Assembly (NCBI RefSeq): GCF_001317355.1
Contig: NZ_LKET01000029.1
Location: forward strand, 248,001-312,000
Reading direction: 5' to 3'
Source of the DNA: Oxobacter pfennigii
GTDB lineage: Bacteria; Bacillota; Clostridia; Clostridiales; Oxobacteraceae
Length of the DNA: 64,000 nt
Part shown: piece by piece, positions 9,429-18,386 of the stretch
How positions within the stretch are numbered: the stretch's first letter is position 1
Layout: each line of letters starts with the position of its first letter
Position numbers and translations under genes: made by a program
Notes under the pieces: generated by a model
Database searches by the model: none
What the model saw: only the letters and a program-made list of their open reading frames with translations
Told to the model about the DNA's origin: nothing

Positions 9429-9749
9429 ATGCCATATAACGGCGGGCCTATGACAGAAGCCATGTATTATGTTCTGCTGGCTTTGGTGAATCCAAACCAC
9501 GGATATCAGCTTATGAACGCCATCAAAGAAGTTTCCTGCGGAAGGTTAAATATGGGTCCGGGTACGCTCTATGGGGTCTTAACACGCATGCAAAAAGAAG
9601 GACTCATATCCTTGGCAGAGGATGACGGCAGGAGAAAAATCTATGAAATAACTGATGACGGCAAGCTCTCTCTTTTAATTGAATATGAGCGTTTGAAAGC
9701 AATGGTACGTGATGGAATAATTTTAGAAAAGGGTGATCACCATGAATAA
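9429..9749 (+). CDS. PadR-family transcriptional regulator
   Basis: A 106-residue winged-helix repressor. The sequence M-T-E-A-M-Y-Y-V-L-L-A-L, then H-G-Y-Q-L-M, G-P-G-T-L-Y-G-V-L-T-R-M and G-L-I is the canonical PadR fold, followed by the beta-wing D-G-R-R-K-I-Y-E-I-T. Such proteins bind DNA as dimers and respond to small molecules or lipids. The ATG at 9429 follows AAAGGGGAC; an in-frame ATG at 9357 lacks a ribosome site and would run through the palindrome. The gene overlaps the next one by 8 bases, so the pair is a classic padR-DUF2812 operon in which the regulator probably controls the membrane protein. Confidence 0.9.
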   Translation: MPYNGGPMTEAMYYVLLALVNPNHGYQLMNAIKEVSCGRLNMGPGTLYGVLTRMQKEGLISLAEDDGRRKIYEITDDGKLSLLIEYERLKAMVRDGIILEKGDHHE

Positions 9750-10947
9750 AATTATTTACAAATTGCGTCCCTGTGATGAATGGCGTATCGGGGAGCATGA
9801 AAGCTGGTTTCAGGATATGGCAAAAAAAGGCTTGCACCTTGTCAAGCTGGGAAGGCAATTTGCCAAATTCAAAAAGGGTGAACCTGCAGAGATGCGGTAT
9901 AGGATAGAGGTATCTGCTGATTTTGATATGAATTTTGATAAAAATGAAGAGATGAAGTACCTGTATCGGGAAAATGGATGGGATTATGTAACGGGATACG
10001 GAGATTTCTATGTTTTTTCTTCACCAAATGAGCTTGATGCTCCCGAGCTTCATACCGACTCTGCCGAACAGGCCTATACCTTAAAAAGCTTATGGAAAAA
10101 GCATATTGTATCTTCATTGTTTAGCCTCGGTGCGGCTTTAATCATGCTGCTTATTGGATTTTTTCCATGGTTTATAAATAAAACTCCTATTTTAACTCTT
10201 ATAGAAACATCACTTTTCACGCAGATTTTTCTCAGTATAACATATATATATTATACCTATTCTTCATTAAAGGCCGCCATATCCATAAGAATATTGCAAA
10301 AAAGCATGTCCGAGGGAAGGCCTATCAACCACAACGCCTCCTGGAAAAAGCATAAAATAATAAATGATGCTATAGCTTTTATTTATATAATTATGGTTGT
10401 AGCTTTAATTGCAAGTGCTTTAGGAACTATAAAGATGGGTACCACCAAAGAACTGCCCCTTGGGGACACAAATCTGCCTGTCGTCAGGTTATCAGATATT
10501 GAAAAAAGCTCCCGATTGGTCAGAAAAACTGCCTATACTTATAAGAATATTGATTACGGAAACAGTATAAGGTATGGCTGGAGTCCCTTGGCGCCGAAAC
10601 AATATATAAGCGAAGAAACCGGCATGGTACCGGGGGAGATTGAAATAGACGGACGTGAATATTTACCCAGTGTACAGACAAGGGTTTACAAGCTAACCCT
10701 GCCATTTTTGGCAGATAAATTGGCCGAAGAATTAATAATGCGTCATAACCGGGGAATAAATGCAAAGGACTACAGATCAATAGATGACTTAAGATTTGAC
10801 AGTCTGATTATACGTGAATCAAGCAATATGAAGGAGGTTTTCGCATACCGCAATAATGTGGTTATATATGTCAGGTATTCGGGTAAGGCTGACATGAGCA
10901 CACTTATTGAGAATGTATCATACAGGATGTCTTTTGTTTCACATTAA
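9742..10947 (+). CDS. DUF2812 domain membrane protein, copy 1
   Basis: A 401-residue protein. The N-terminal cytoplasmic DUF2812 domain (about residues 1-110) carries the markers C-D-E-W-R-I-G-E-H-E-S-W-F and F-A-K-F-K-K-G-E-P. Three or so membrane segments follow (about 125-145, 155-175 and 210-230), then a C-terminal region of about 170 residues that is soluble in character. The start is ATG 9742 with AGGGTGAT upstream, overlapping padR by 8 bases. The family's function is unknown; its constant pairing with padR suggests response to membrane-active compounds. The next gene is a clear paralogue. Confidence 0.82.
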   Translation: MNKIIYKLRPCDEWRIGEHESWFQDMAKKGLHLVKLGRQFAKFKKGEPAEMRYRIEVSADFDMNFDKNEEMKYLYRENGWDYVTGYGDFYVFSSPNELDAPELHTDSAEQAYTLKSLWKKHIVSSLFSLGAALIMLLIGFFPWFINKTPILTLIETSLFTQIFLSITYIYYTYSSLKAAISIRILQKSMSEGRPINHNASWKKHKIINDAIAFIYIIMVVALIASALGTIKMGTTKELPLGDTNLPVVRLSDIEKSSRLVRKTAYTYKNIDYGNSIRYGWSPLAPKQYISEETGMVPGEIEIDGREYLPSVQTRVYKLTLPFLADKLAEELIMRHNRGINAKDYRSIDDLRFDSLIIRESSNMKEVFAYRNNVVIYVRYSGKADMSTLIENVSYRMSFVSH

Positions 10948-10970
10948 CGAAGATTAAACAGAGTCATAAG

Positions 10971-10994
10971 GGATGCAAAGGCGCATCCTTTTTT
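10971..10994 (+). terminator. Intrinsic terminator after DUF2812 copy 1
   Basis: Stem GGATGC (10971-10976) / GCATCC (10983-10988) followed by six T. Together with the TTGACA-like and GATAACAGG sequence after it, it repeats the helD-padR junction. Confidence 0.82.
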
Positions 10995-11041
10995 ATTGAC
11001 AAGATAACAGGTTTGGAATAATTTAGAAGGGGGTGGTTACC

Positions 11042-12232
11042 GTGAATAAAATCAGTTATAAATTACTTCCGTGGGATGAATGGCGCATCGGTGAACGGGA
11101 GAGCTGGTTTCAGGATATGGCGGCAAAGGGTCAGCACCTTGTTAAAGCAGGAAAGCATTTTGCGAAATTTAAAAAGGGTGAACCAAAGGATATGCGGTAC
11201 AGAGTAGATGTATCCAACTTTGCGTTAAGTGAGGAGAGAAAGAAGGCGCATGAAGAAAATGGCTGGGATTATGTAACGGAATACGGTGATTTCTGTGTTT
11301 TTTCTTCATCGGAAGAGCTTTCTGCTCCCGAGCTTTATGACGACCCTGAAGAACAGTCCCATAGCTTAAAGGCAGTATGGAAAAAGTCCGTTATCTCTTT
11401 ATTATTGCTTATTGGAGCAATCATCTTGTTGCTGCTTATCATATTTTCCTCTTGGGCTTTAAATAGAATTATTGTGCTTAAACTTATAGAAACAGCAATA
11501 TATACATCAGTTTATTTTACTGTACTTTATTCATATTATATCTATTATTCAATAAAAGCTGTCATTTCCATAGGCATCCTGCAAAGAAGGCTGAAGGATG
11601 GAAAACCTATTGACCATAATGCGCCCTGGAGAAAATATAAGGCTATAAACACTGCAATAGCTGTAATCCACATAATCATTATTATGTCTTTATTTACAAT
11701 TGCCTTTGTAAGTTTTAAGATGAATACCACAGAGGAATTGCCTTTATATGACACAAATCTGCCTATAGTCAGGCTTCATGATGTTGAAAAAAATCCCGGC
11801 TTAGTCAGTAAAACTACTTATATTAATAATAATATAGATTATGGAAACAGTATAGGATATGGCTGGAGCCCTCTGGCGCCAGAGCAATATAAAAGCCAGG
11901 AAAACGGTGTGGTTCCGGAAGCTGCGGAAGTTGGCACAGGTGAATATTCACCGAGTATCAGCACAAGTGTGTATAAGTTAAGCCTGCCATTCTTAGCAGA
12001 CAGGGTTATTGACGAACTGATGACGCGGTATTTCTGGAGGATGGGTGCGAAAGACTATACAGAAATAAATAGCGACAGCTTCGACAGGCTGCTTATATGC
12101 GACAGCGGCGATTTTAAAGAAGTCCTGGCATCAAGGAATAAGGGTGTAATGTATGTCGGATATTCCGGCAGGGCGGACATTGACACCTTGCTTGAGAATA
12201 TATCGCATAAGATGTCTTTGGTTTCGCATTAG
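11042..12232 (+). CDS. DUF2812 domain membrane protein, copy 2
   Basis: A 396-residue paralogue of the preceding gene, alignable over its full length. It shares D-E-W-R-I-G-E, E-S-W-F-Q-D-M-A, F-A-K-F-K-K-G-E-P, D-Y-G-N-S-I and G-W-S-P-L-A-P, and has the same soluble-membrane-soluble layout. It has no padR of its own. The start is GTG at 11042, after AGAAGGGGGTGG; an in-frame GTG at 11033 lies inside that site. A terminator separates the two paralogues, but a copy of the upstream promoter-like segment precedes this one, so it probably has its own promoter. Origin by tandem duplication of gene plus upstream region is inferred. Confidence 0.82.
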   Translation: MNKISYKLLPWDEWRIGERESWFQDMAAKGQHLVKAGKHFAKFKKGEPKDMRYRVDVSNFALSEERKKAHEENGWDYVTEYGDFCVFSSSEELSAPELYDDPEEQSHSLKAVWKKSVISLLLLIGAIILLLLIIFSSWALNRIIVLKLIETAIYTSVYFTVLYSYYIYYSIKAVISIGILQRRLKDGKPIDHNAPWRKYKAINTAIAVIHIIIIMSLFTIAFVSFKMNTTEELPLYDTNLPIVRLHDVEKNPGLVSKTTYINNNIDYGNSIGYGWSPLAPEQYKSQENGVVPEAAEVGTGEYSPSISTSVYKLSLPFLADRVIDELMTRYFWRMGAKDYTEINSDSFDRLLICDSGDFKEVLASRNKGVMYVGYSGRADIDTLLENISHKMSLVSH

Positions 12233-12251
12233 CTGCGTGTATTTGAGAATA

Positions 12252-12370
12252 TGTTATAATAAATCAAAGATTCATTTAACATTAATTTTAACGTGTAAAA
12301 TTAATGATATAATAAATCCTTTCGGGATTTATTGCGACATGAAATTGCTATACAAATTTCATGATATAAT
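12252..12370 (+). promoter_or_regulatory. Three extended -10 elements and three inverted repeats before topB
   Basis: TGNTATAAT occurs at 12252-12260, 12305-12313 and 12362-12370. Inverted repeats lie at 12280-12289/12297-12306, 12311-12319/12325-12333 and 12338-12346/12355-12363. The first and third repeats end directly in the extended -10 sequence. Probably a set of tandem promoters for topB. Confidence 0.5.
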
Positions 12371-12405
12371 GATTGCAGATATAATTAAGAACTGAGGGGA
12401 TAGAT

Positions 12406-14469
12406 ATGAAAGCAATAGTTTTGGCTGAAAAACCCAGCGTTGCCCGGGAAATAGCAAGGGTCCTTAACTGTAACGTAAAAGGCAAGGGATATCTTGAAGG
12501 AAATAAATACGTAGTTACCTGGGCCTTGGGTCATCTTGTAACATTGGCAGAACCCGACGATTATGATAAAAGATATAAAACCTGGCGCATGGAGGATTTG
12601 CCCATGATGCCAAACTCTATGAAGCTTAAGGTTATAAGGCAGACCTACAACCAGTTTCAGGCCGTAAGAGGTATTATGAAACGGGGGGATATAAGCGAGC
12701 TTATAATTGCCACCGATGCAGGGAGAGAAGGTGAGCTTGTGGCACGCTGGATAATGGAGGAAGTAGGGTGGAAAAAACCTTTCAGACGGCTGTGGATTTC
12801 CTCCCAGACCGACAATGCAATCCTTGAGGGGTTTAAAAATTTAAAGCCGGGCAAAGACTACAACAGCCTTTACGATGCGGCTGTATGCAGGGCGGAAGCC
12901 GATTGGCTGATTGGACTTAACGTTACCCGTGCCCTGACCTGCAAATACAATGCTCAATTGACTGCCGGCAGGGTACAGACACCTACCCTGGCCATGATAA
13001 TAGATAGGGAAGAGGAAATTAAAAAATTCACTCCCGTGGACTATTGGACCATAAGCGCTGATTTTGACGGATATACGGGAGAATGGAGAGACAAAAACCG
13101 AAACGGCAGGATATTTGACAATAATAAGGCTGAGGAAATAGCCCAAAGGGTAAGAAATAGCATAGGCACCATAAAAGAAGTAAAGACGGAGCCCAAAACC
13201 GAGCCTGCACCATTGGCCTACGATTTGACAGAGCTTCAAAGAGATGCAAACAGAAGGCTGGGGTTCTCGGCACAAAAGACTTTATCGGTTTTGCAAGGAT
13301 TATATGAAAACCATAAAATAGTAACTTATCCAAGGACGGATTCGAGATATATAAGCTCTGACATTGTTCCTACTTTGCCAATAAGGCTGAAATCCATGGG
13401 GACATCATACAGCAGCCTTATTAAGCCTCTTTTAGAGCAGCCTATAAAAACTACTAAGCGCTTTGTGGATGACAGCAAGGTTTCGGACCACCATGCCATA
13501 ATTCCCACAGAGCAGACTTTAAACATAGGAGCTTTGGACAGGGACGAGAGGATGCTGTATGACTTAATTGCAAAAAGGTTTATTGCGGTATTATATCCCC
13601 CCTATAAATACGACCAGACCACAATTGTTACGGAAGCATCAGGTGAGAGTTTTTATTCTAAAGGCAGAGTGGTAAAGGATTTAGGCTGGAGAGCAGTTGA
13701 GGCAAAGCCCCAGGATACGGAAAAAGATGATGAAGACAATCTAAGAGACCAGACTTTGATGGTTTTGAAAAAAGGAGAAACAAAGAAAGTTAAAGGGTGC
13801 AAGGTGAATAAATTAAAAACCAAGCCTCCTGCCCGCTATAACGAGGCCTCCCTTTTAACTGCCATGGAAAGCCCGGGTAAATTAATAGAAGACGAAGAAT
13901 TGAGAGAATCCATAAAGCAGGGAGGATTGGGCACTCCTGCCACCAGGGCAGAGATAATAGAAAAGCTTTTATACAACAATTACATTGAGCGCCATGGCAA
14001 GGAGCTTGTGCCTACATCAAAGGGAATGCAATTAATCAAGCTTGCTCCGGAGGAATTAAGAAGCCCCGAGCTTACTGCCCAATGGGAGCTTCGGCTTTCA
14101 AATATCGCAAAGGGCAGGGAAAACAAAGTTCAATTCATAAACGATATAAGAAAAGATGCAATTGGGCTTGTTCAAAATGTAATAACCGATGAAGGCACAT
14201 TCAAAGCTGATAACGTCACCCGAAACAAATGCCCCATGTGCGGAAAATATATGCTGTTGATTAACAGCAAAAAAGGAAAGATGCTTTCCTGCCCCGACAG
14301 AAACTGCGGCTACAGGGAAAAGGAATCAAAGGATGATAATGTGTTAAAGAAGAGCAGAAACGAAATAGCACATAACCAGAGGCTTATTTCAAAATTCAGC
14401 GATAAGGATACAGTGGGAAACAGCCTGGGAGATTTATTGAAAGCAGCCATGGAGAAAAAGGAAGAATAA
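12406..14469 (+). CDS. topB: DNA topoisomerase III (type IA)
   Basis: A 687-residue type IA topoisomerase that cuts and rejoins one DNA strand and resolves recombination and replication intermediates. The N-terminal TOPRIM domain contains A-E-K-P-S-V-A-R-E-I-A and A-T-D-A-G-R-E-G-E-L-V. The active-site tyrosine is Tyr308 in V-T-Y-P-R-T-D-S-R-Y. The C-terminus carries one four-cysteine zinc ribbon (C-P-M-C-G-K-Y ... C-P-D-R-N-C-G-Y). The ATG at 12406 follows GAGGGGATAG. The length and the single ribbon fit plasmid- or chromosome-borne Firmicute TopB rather than TopA. It is monocistronic behind an unusual promoter region. Confidence 0.93.
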   Translation: MKAIVLAEKPSVAREIARVLNCNVKGKGYLEGNKYVVTWALGHLVTLAEPDDYDKRYKTWRMEDLPMMPNSMKLKVIRQTYNQFQAVRGIMKRGDISELIIATDAGREGELVARWIMEEVGWKKPFRRLWISSQTDNAILEGFKNLKPGKDYNSLYDAAVCRAEADWLIGLNVTRALTCKYNAQLTAGRVQTPTLAMIIDREEEIKKFTPVDYWTISADFDGYTGEWRDKNRNGRIFDNNKAEEIAQRVRNSIGTIKEVKTEPKTEPAPLAYDLTELQRDANRRLGFSAQKTLSVLQGLYENHKIVTYPRTDSRYISSDIVPTLPIRLKSMGTSYSSLIKPLLEQPIKTTKRFVDDSKVSDHHAIIPTEQTLNIGALDRDERMLYDLIAKRFIAVLYPPYKYDQTTIVTEASGESFYSKGRVVKDLGWRAVEAKPQDTEKDDEDNLRDQTLMVLKKGETKKVKGCKVNKLKTKPPARYNEASLLTAMESPGKLIEDEELRESIKQGGLGTPATRAEIIEKLLYNNYIERHGKELVPTSKGMQLIKLAPEELRSPELTAQWELRLSNIAKGRENKVQFINDIRKDAIGLVQNVITDEGTFKADNVTRNKCPMCGKYMLLINSKKGKMLSCPDRNCGYREKESKDDNVLKKSRNEIAHNQRLISKFSDKDTVGNSLGDLLKAAMEKKEE

Positions 14470-14878
14470 GAAAACAAGCTGGTCATAAAGAAAGATGATA
14501 TAAAGACAGTGTCTGTGTTTAGTCACCTTAGTGGGTTAAAGTGAGCACAAAAGCACAGCACTCTCTAATCTATGCGGAGCGACGTGCTTAAATTTATATT
14601 TTAATATCTCCTCAGAGGCCCGTTTTTCATAAACTTGACTTATGGAAACAGGCCTTTTCTTTATACTGTACTCACTTTCCTTATACAAATGCCACTTTTT
14701 AATATTTAAAATTTCTATAAGAATATGAAATTGCAAAACAGGCAATTCTAAATTAAGAAAATATATTGAGTTTAGGTATACAAAATGGTTATATTTTGCT
14801 ATTTTGACCATATTATGATTGCATAGTTTCCATAATACATATATAATAAATTGGATTAACCGGAAAAGAGGATAGAAA
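14470..14878. other. 409-bp intergenic region topB-DEAD helicase
   Basis: No convincing gene. It holds an imperfect hairpin (14617-14654) with GGCC/GGCC ends followed by TTTTCTTT, a likely topB terminator. A helicase promoter sits at 14819-14847. The AT-rich stretch between is unexplained; an open frame on the minus strand here overlaps the helicase start and has no ribosome site. Confidence 0.55.
14819..14847 (+). promoter_or_regulatory. Sigma-A-type promoter of DEAD helicase
   Basis: TTGCAT (14819-14824), 17-base spacer, TATAAT (14842-14847), about 31 bases before the start codon. Confidence 0.6.
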
Positions 14879-16462
14879 ATGGAAAAGTTACGTTTTGAAG
14901 AATTAAATTTATCAAAAGAGATACAGAAGGCCATTCAGGACATGGGTTTTGAAGAGGCTTCTCCCATACAGTCACAGGCTATACCGCATCTCTTGGAAGG
15001 AAGGGATGTTATAGGTCAGGCACAGACAGGAACAGGAAAGACAGCAGCCTTTGGTATTCCCTTGCTTGAAAAAGTAGAGCCTGAAAATAAAAAACTGCAG
15101 GTTGTGGTGCTTTGCCCCACAAGGGAGCTGGCAGTGCAGGTTTCGGAGGAATTAAGAAGGCTTTCAAAATATAAAAGGGATATAAAAGTATTGCCAATAT
15201 ATGGAGGCCAGCCTATAGACCGCCAGATTATAGCGCTTAAAAAAGGTGTTCAGGTTATAATAGGCACGCCGGGTCGCGTTATGGACCATATGGAAAGGCG
15301 CACATTGAAAATGGAAAGCGTCAAGATGGTCATACTCGATGAAGCCGACGAAATGCTAGATATGGGTTTCATAGAGGATATCGAATCCATATTGGGTAAA
15401 ATGCCCGAAGAAAGGCAGACTGTAATGTTTTCTGCTACCATGCCCCAGGATATACTGGAGCTTGCGGAAAAGCATCAGAAAAATCCAAAGATAGTAAAGG
15501 TTGTTCATAAAGAACTGACAGTACCCAATATTGAGCAGGTATATTTTGAAGTGAAAGAGAAAACAAAGCCGGAAATATTAAGCCGCCTCATTGATATGTA
15601 TAACCCAAAGCTCTCCCTGGTATTTTGTAACACCAAAAGGAGAGTGGATGAACTGGTGGTACAGCTGCAAACAAGAGGCTATACTGCGGAAGGACTCCAT
15701 GGAGATTTAAAACAGTCTCAAAGGGACAGGGTAATGGAAAAATTCAGAAAGGGCATAATAGATATTCTTGTTGCTACCGATGTTGCTGCCAGGGGCATTG
15801 ATGTAGATGATGTGGAAGCAGTATTTAATTATGATGTGCCCCAGGATGAAGAATATTATGTTCATAGAATAGGAAGAACTGCCAGGGCAGGAAGAAAAGG
15901 CAGGGCATTTACATTTGTGGTAGGCAGGGAAATATATAAATTAAGGGATATACAAAGATATACCAAGACTAAAATCGCCTTAAATGATGTGCCTTCCGTC
16001 AGCGATATTGAAGAGATCAAGGTTACATCCTTCCTGGAAGGTGTAAAAAGCACCATAAAAGAAGGGCATTTATCAAAATACACAAATTGGATACAAAGCC
16101 TCATTGAAGAGGATTACACATCACTGGATATTGCCGCTGCCCTTCTTAAAATGTCCATAGCCACAGAAGGCGGCGAAGAAGCGGATGAAGATTTCGGTGA
16201 AACAGGAGCCAGCCCCGGAATGGTGAGGATGTTTATAAACGTAGGCCGCAACCAGAGGGTAGGAGCAAAGGACATAGTAGGAGCCATTGCCGCAAATTCA
16301 GGAATTCCGGGTAAGCTAATAGGTACTATTGATATTTATGATAAATATACCTTTGTGGAAATACCCAGCGAGTATGCTAAAGATGTGCTGGCAATGATGA
16401 AGGATAATCAGATAAAGGGTAAGAGAATAAACATCGAACCGGCAAACAAAAAGAATAACTAG
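14879..16462 (+). CDS. cshA: DEAD-box RNA helicase with C-terminal RNA-binding domain
   Basis: A 527-residue ATP-dependent RNA helicase that unwinds RNA in ribosome assembly and mRNA decay. It has the Q motif, A-Q-T-G-T-G-K-T (about residues 46-53), P-T-R-E-L-A, D-E-A-D (about 154-157), S-A-T and H-R-I-G-R-T-A-R-A-G-R. After the two RecA domains comes a linker and a terminal domain of about 75 residues (R-M-F-I-N-V-G-R-N ... G-K-L-I-G-T-I-D-I-Y-D-K-Y-T-F-V-E-I-P) of the DbpA/CsdA RNA-binding type. The ATG at 14879 follows AAAAGAGGATAG. The symbol is the closest Firmicute match; deaD or dbpA naming is also used. It is monocistronic, with a terminator overlapping its stop codon. Confidence 0.9.
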   Translation: MEKLRFEELNLSKEIQKAIQDMGFEEASPIQSQAIPHLLEGRDVIGQAQTGTGKTAAFGIPLLEKVEPENKKLQVVVLCPTRELAVQVSEELRRLSKYKRDIKVLPIYGGQPIDRQIIALKKGVQVIIGTPGRVMDHMERRTLKMESVKMVILDEADEMLDMGFIEDIESILGKMPEERQTVMFSATMPQDILELAEKHQKNPKIVKVVHKELTVPNIEQVYFEVKEKTKPEILSRLIDMYNPKLSLVFCNTKRRVDELVVQLQTRGYTAEGLHGDLKQSQRDRVMEKFRKGIIDILVATDVAARGIDVDDVEAVFNYDVPQDEEYYVHRIGRTARAGRKGRAFTFVVGREIYKLRDIQRYTKTKIALNDVPSVSDIEEIKVTSFLEGVKSTIKEGHLSKYTNWIQSLIEEDYTSLDIAAALLKMSIATEGGEEADEDFGETGASPGMVRMFINVGRNQRVGAKDIVGAIAANSGIPGKLIGTIDIYDKYTFVEIPSEYAKDVLAMMKDNQIKGKRINIEPANKKNN

Positions 16463-16481
16463 GGCAACCTGGTTATTCTTT
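16450..16481 (+). terminator. Terminator overlapping the helicase stop codon
   Basis: Stem AAAGAATAAC (16450-16459) / GTTATTCTTT (16472-16481), extended by AGG/CCT around a four-base loop. The TAG stop (16460-16462) lies inside the stem. Confidence 0.7.
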
Positions 16482-16874
16482 GAAATTTTTGCATTTAATT
16501 GTTTATTTTAATATATTATGTAAATAATAAATTATGAAAAGTTTTTTTATTTATTTTTACTGTTCCCCTTTACAAAAATAATGAATATAAAATGCACATT
16601 TGAATCCACAATGAAATGTTAGAGTTTATAAGTTATACACAGACATACCCACATTATCCACAGGAAATGTACACACTTATTCACATGAGAACAGGAAATT
16701 TTACAAATAATATCAAAATTTTAGTTAAATTAAAAAAAATATTGAAAAATGAAGTAACTTTATGTAGTTTCATGAAACCTATCATGTTTAAAATAAATAG
16801 ACATGAAAAGGAATTTAATATAAAATAAAGAATAATAATTATTATAAGGAAGATTAGGAAAGGGGCTGAAGTTT
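16463..16874. other. AT-rich 412-bp region with three DnaA boxes
   Basis: The first half (16490-16600) is extremely AT-rich. Three same-strand nonamers matching TTATNCACA follow: TTATACACA (16633-16641), TTATCCACA (16654-16662) and TTATTCACA (16677-16685), 21 and 23 bases apart. A weaker copy GAATCCACA lies at 16602-16610. A 12-bp palindrome GTTTCATGAAAC is at 16767-16778. No dnaA or dnaN gene lies nearby, so this is more likely a DnaA-binding regulatory cluster than the origin. No protein gene is supported. Confidence 0.65.
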
Positions 16875-17408
16875 ATGAAAATTATTGTAAGCGGTAAGAA
16901 TATTGATGTAACAGATGCATTAAAGGACACTGTAATCAAAAAAATCAGTAAACTTGACAAATACTTTAACCCTGAAGTGGAAGCTCAGGCCACCTTGAGC
17001 GTCCAAAAAAATCGGCATATAATAGAAGTGACAATACCCTTTGACGGTTCTATCCTAAGAGGCGAAGAAGCAACCGACGATATGTACACTTCCATAGACA
17101 AGGTACTTGATAAGCTGGAAAAACAGATTGCAAAGCATAAGACAAGAATGGAGAGAAAGTTAAAAACAAGCTCCATAAGGCTGGCTGGAACAGAAACTGA
17201 TTTGAATGATGATGAGGATTCACTAACTCCGGTCATAGTTAAAACAAAGAGGTTTGCAATAAAACCAATGCCCGTTGATGAAGCGGTTATGCAGATGGAT
17301 CTGCTTGGACATAGTTTTTATGTGTTTTTAAATGGCGAGACAGAAGAAGTCAATGTCGTATATAAAAGAAATGACGGAAAATATGGTCTAATCGAACCCG
17401 AATTCTAA
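16875..17408 (+). CDS. hpf: Ribosome hibernation promoting factor, long form
   Basis: A 177-residue long HPF that dimerises 70S ribosomes into inactive 100S particles in stationary phase. Residues 1-100 are the S30AE domain (M-K-I-I-V-S-G-K-N-I-D-V-T-D-A-L-K onward). A charged linker leads to the C-terminal dimerisation domain of about 55 residues, V-I-V-K-T-K-R-F-A-I-K-P-M ... G-H-S-F-Y-V-F-L-N. The ATG at 16875 follows AGGAAAGGGGCTG. It is monocistronic, closed by a strong terminator. The DnaA-box cluster upstream raises the possibility that its expression is tied to replication state. Confidence 0.94.
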   Translation: MKIIVSGKNIDVTDALKDTVIKKISKLDKYFNPEVEAQATLSVQKNRHIIEVTIPFDGSILRGEEATDDMYTSIDKVLDKLEKQIAKHKTRMERKLKTSSIRLAGTETDLNDDEDSLTPVIVKTKRFAIKPMPVDEAVMQMDLLGHSFYVFLNGETEEVNVVYKRNDGKYGLIEPEF

Positions 17409-17420
17409 AATTATTAAAAA

Positions 17421-17449
17421 TATCCCGAGTTTTGTATAAACTCGGGATA
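17421..17449 (+). terminator. Terminator of hpf
   Basis: 12-bp perfect stem TATCCCGAGTTT / AAACTCGGGATA around a five-base loop, followed by TTATAATATT. The T-run is poor but the stem is strong. Confidence 0.75.
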
Positions 17450-17660
17450 TTATAATATTAAGTTAAATTGTACTGTGGTGAAAAACCGTCACTAAAAATA
17501 TTTTACCATATCCATAAAAATAGCCTGGAATTCTATGTACAGCAGCAATTCAAAGTACACAGAAGAAGTGTAGTATTTCGGAATGAACTATGTGCAAGCA
17601 TATGGTGGGATAATTAACTGACAAAATTCACCGCACAACAATTAAGAATGAGGTGAAGGC

Positions 17661-18386
17661 ATGCGCCATATTATTTTAGTAGAGGACGAAGATTCCTCAG
17701 TAATGTTGATCAGGCAATTTATAAAGGAGCTGTCGTCTGAGCACACTTTAACGGTATTTTCCAAAGCCTCCGAAGCTCTCCATTATGCAAGGAATAACCG
17801 GATTGATCTATTTATTCTTGATATTCAACTCCTGGACTACAGGGGAACCATACTGGCGAAGCAATTGCGATCGATACCAGAATATAAATTTACACCTATA
17901 CTTTTTACAACTGAACTTGCCGGAGAAGAATTGGATGCCTACCGGGAGATCAAGTGTTATGCTTTTCTTGTAAAGCCCTTTAACAAAAATGAATTTCAGG
18001 ATGCTTTTCGTGATGCTCTTTCAATGGGGGAGCGTATGCAAAGCCTTCCCGAAACACTTCGTATTGAACAGAAGCAATTCATTTTTGAATATGAAATAAG
18101 GGACATTCTATATATTGAATCCTTTGGAAAACGTATTGTGATCCATACATGGCGAGATCAAAATACAGAGGGGACAGATACCATATCCGGCTATTCCCTT
18201 GCTAAGCTGCTTACGTTGATTGGGGCAGACAAGCTTATCCAATGCCATAAGAGCTTTCTGGTCAATCCAGACTGGATTTTGAAAATAGATAAGGTAACCC
18301 GTCTGCTCTATCTCAAACATTGCAAGGCAGAGATTCACATTGGTGAGAAGTACCAACAGAATTTACTCAGGCGGGAAAAACCATGA
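17661..18386 (+). CDS. LytTR-family response regulator (AgrA-like)
   Basis: A 241-residue regulator. The receiver domain (about 1-120) starts I-I-L-V-E-D-E-D, with the phospho-acceptor Asp in F-I-L-D-I-Q and the conserved lysine in F-L-V-K-P-F. The C-terminal LytTR DNA-binding domain (about 135-240) has I-R-D-I-L-Y-I-E-S-F-G-K, F-L-V-N-P and the terminal Q-Q-N-L-L-R-R. The start is ATG 17661 after GAGGTGAAG. It overlaps the kinase gene by 4 bases. The pair probably senses a peptide or membrane stress and drives the ABC-transporter genes downstream. Confidence 0.9.
   Translation: MRHIILVEDEDSSVMLIRQFIKELSSEHTLTVFSKASEALHYARNNRIDLFILDIQLLDYRGTILAKQLRSIPEYKFTPILFTTELAGEELDAYREIKCYAFLVKPFNKNEFQDAFRDALSMGERMQSLPETLRIEQKQFIFEYEIRDILYIESFGKRIVIHTWRDQNTEGTDTISGYSLAKLLTLIGADKLIQCHKSFLVNPDWILKIDKVTRLLYLKHCKAEIHIGEKYQQNLLRREKP

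Noticed and set aside
14536-14934. A 132-codon minus-strand frame upstream of the DEAD helicase
   Set aside because: It starts inside the helicase gene with no ribosome site, and its translation looks like random AT-rich DNA.
16616-16828. 70-codon plus-strand frame over the DnaA boxes
   Set aside because: No ribosome site, low-complexity content, and overlap with regulatory sequence.
16463-16874. Replication origin
   Set aside because: DnaA boxes and AT-rich DNA are present, but dnaA, dnaN, rpmH and other origin markers are absent; only a DnaA-binding cluster is claimed.
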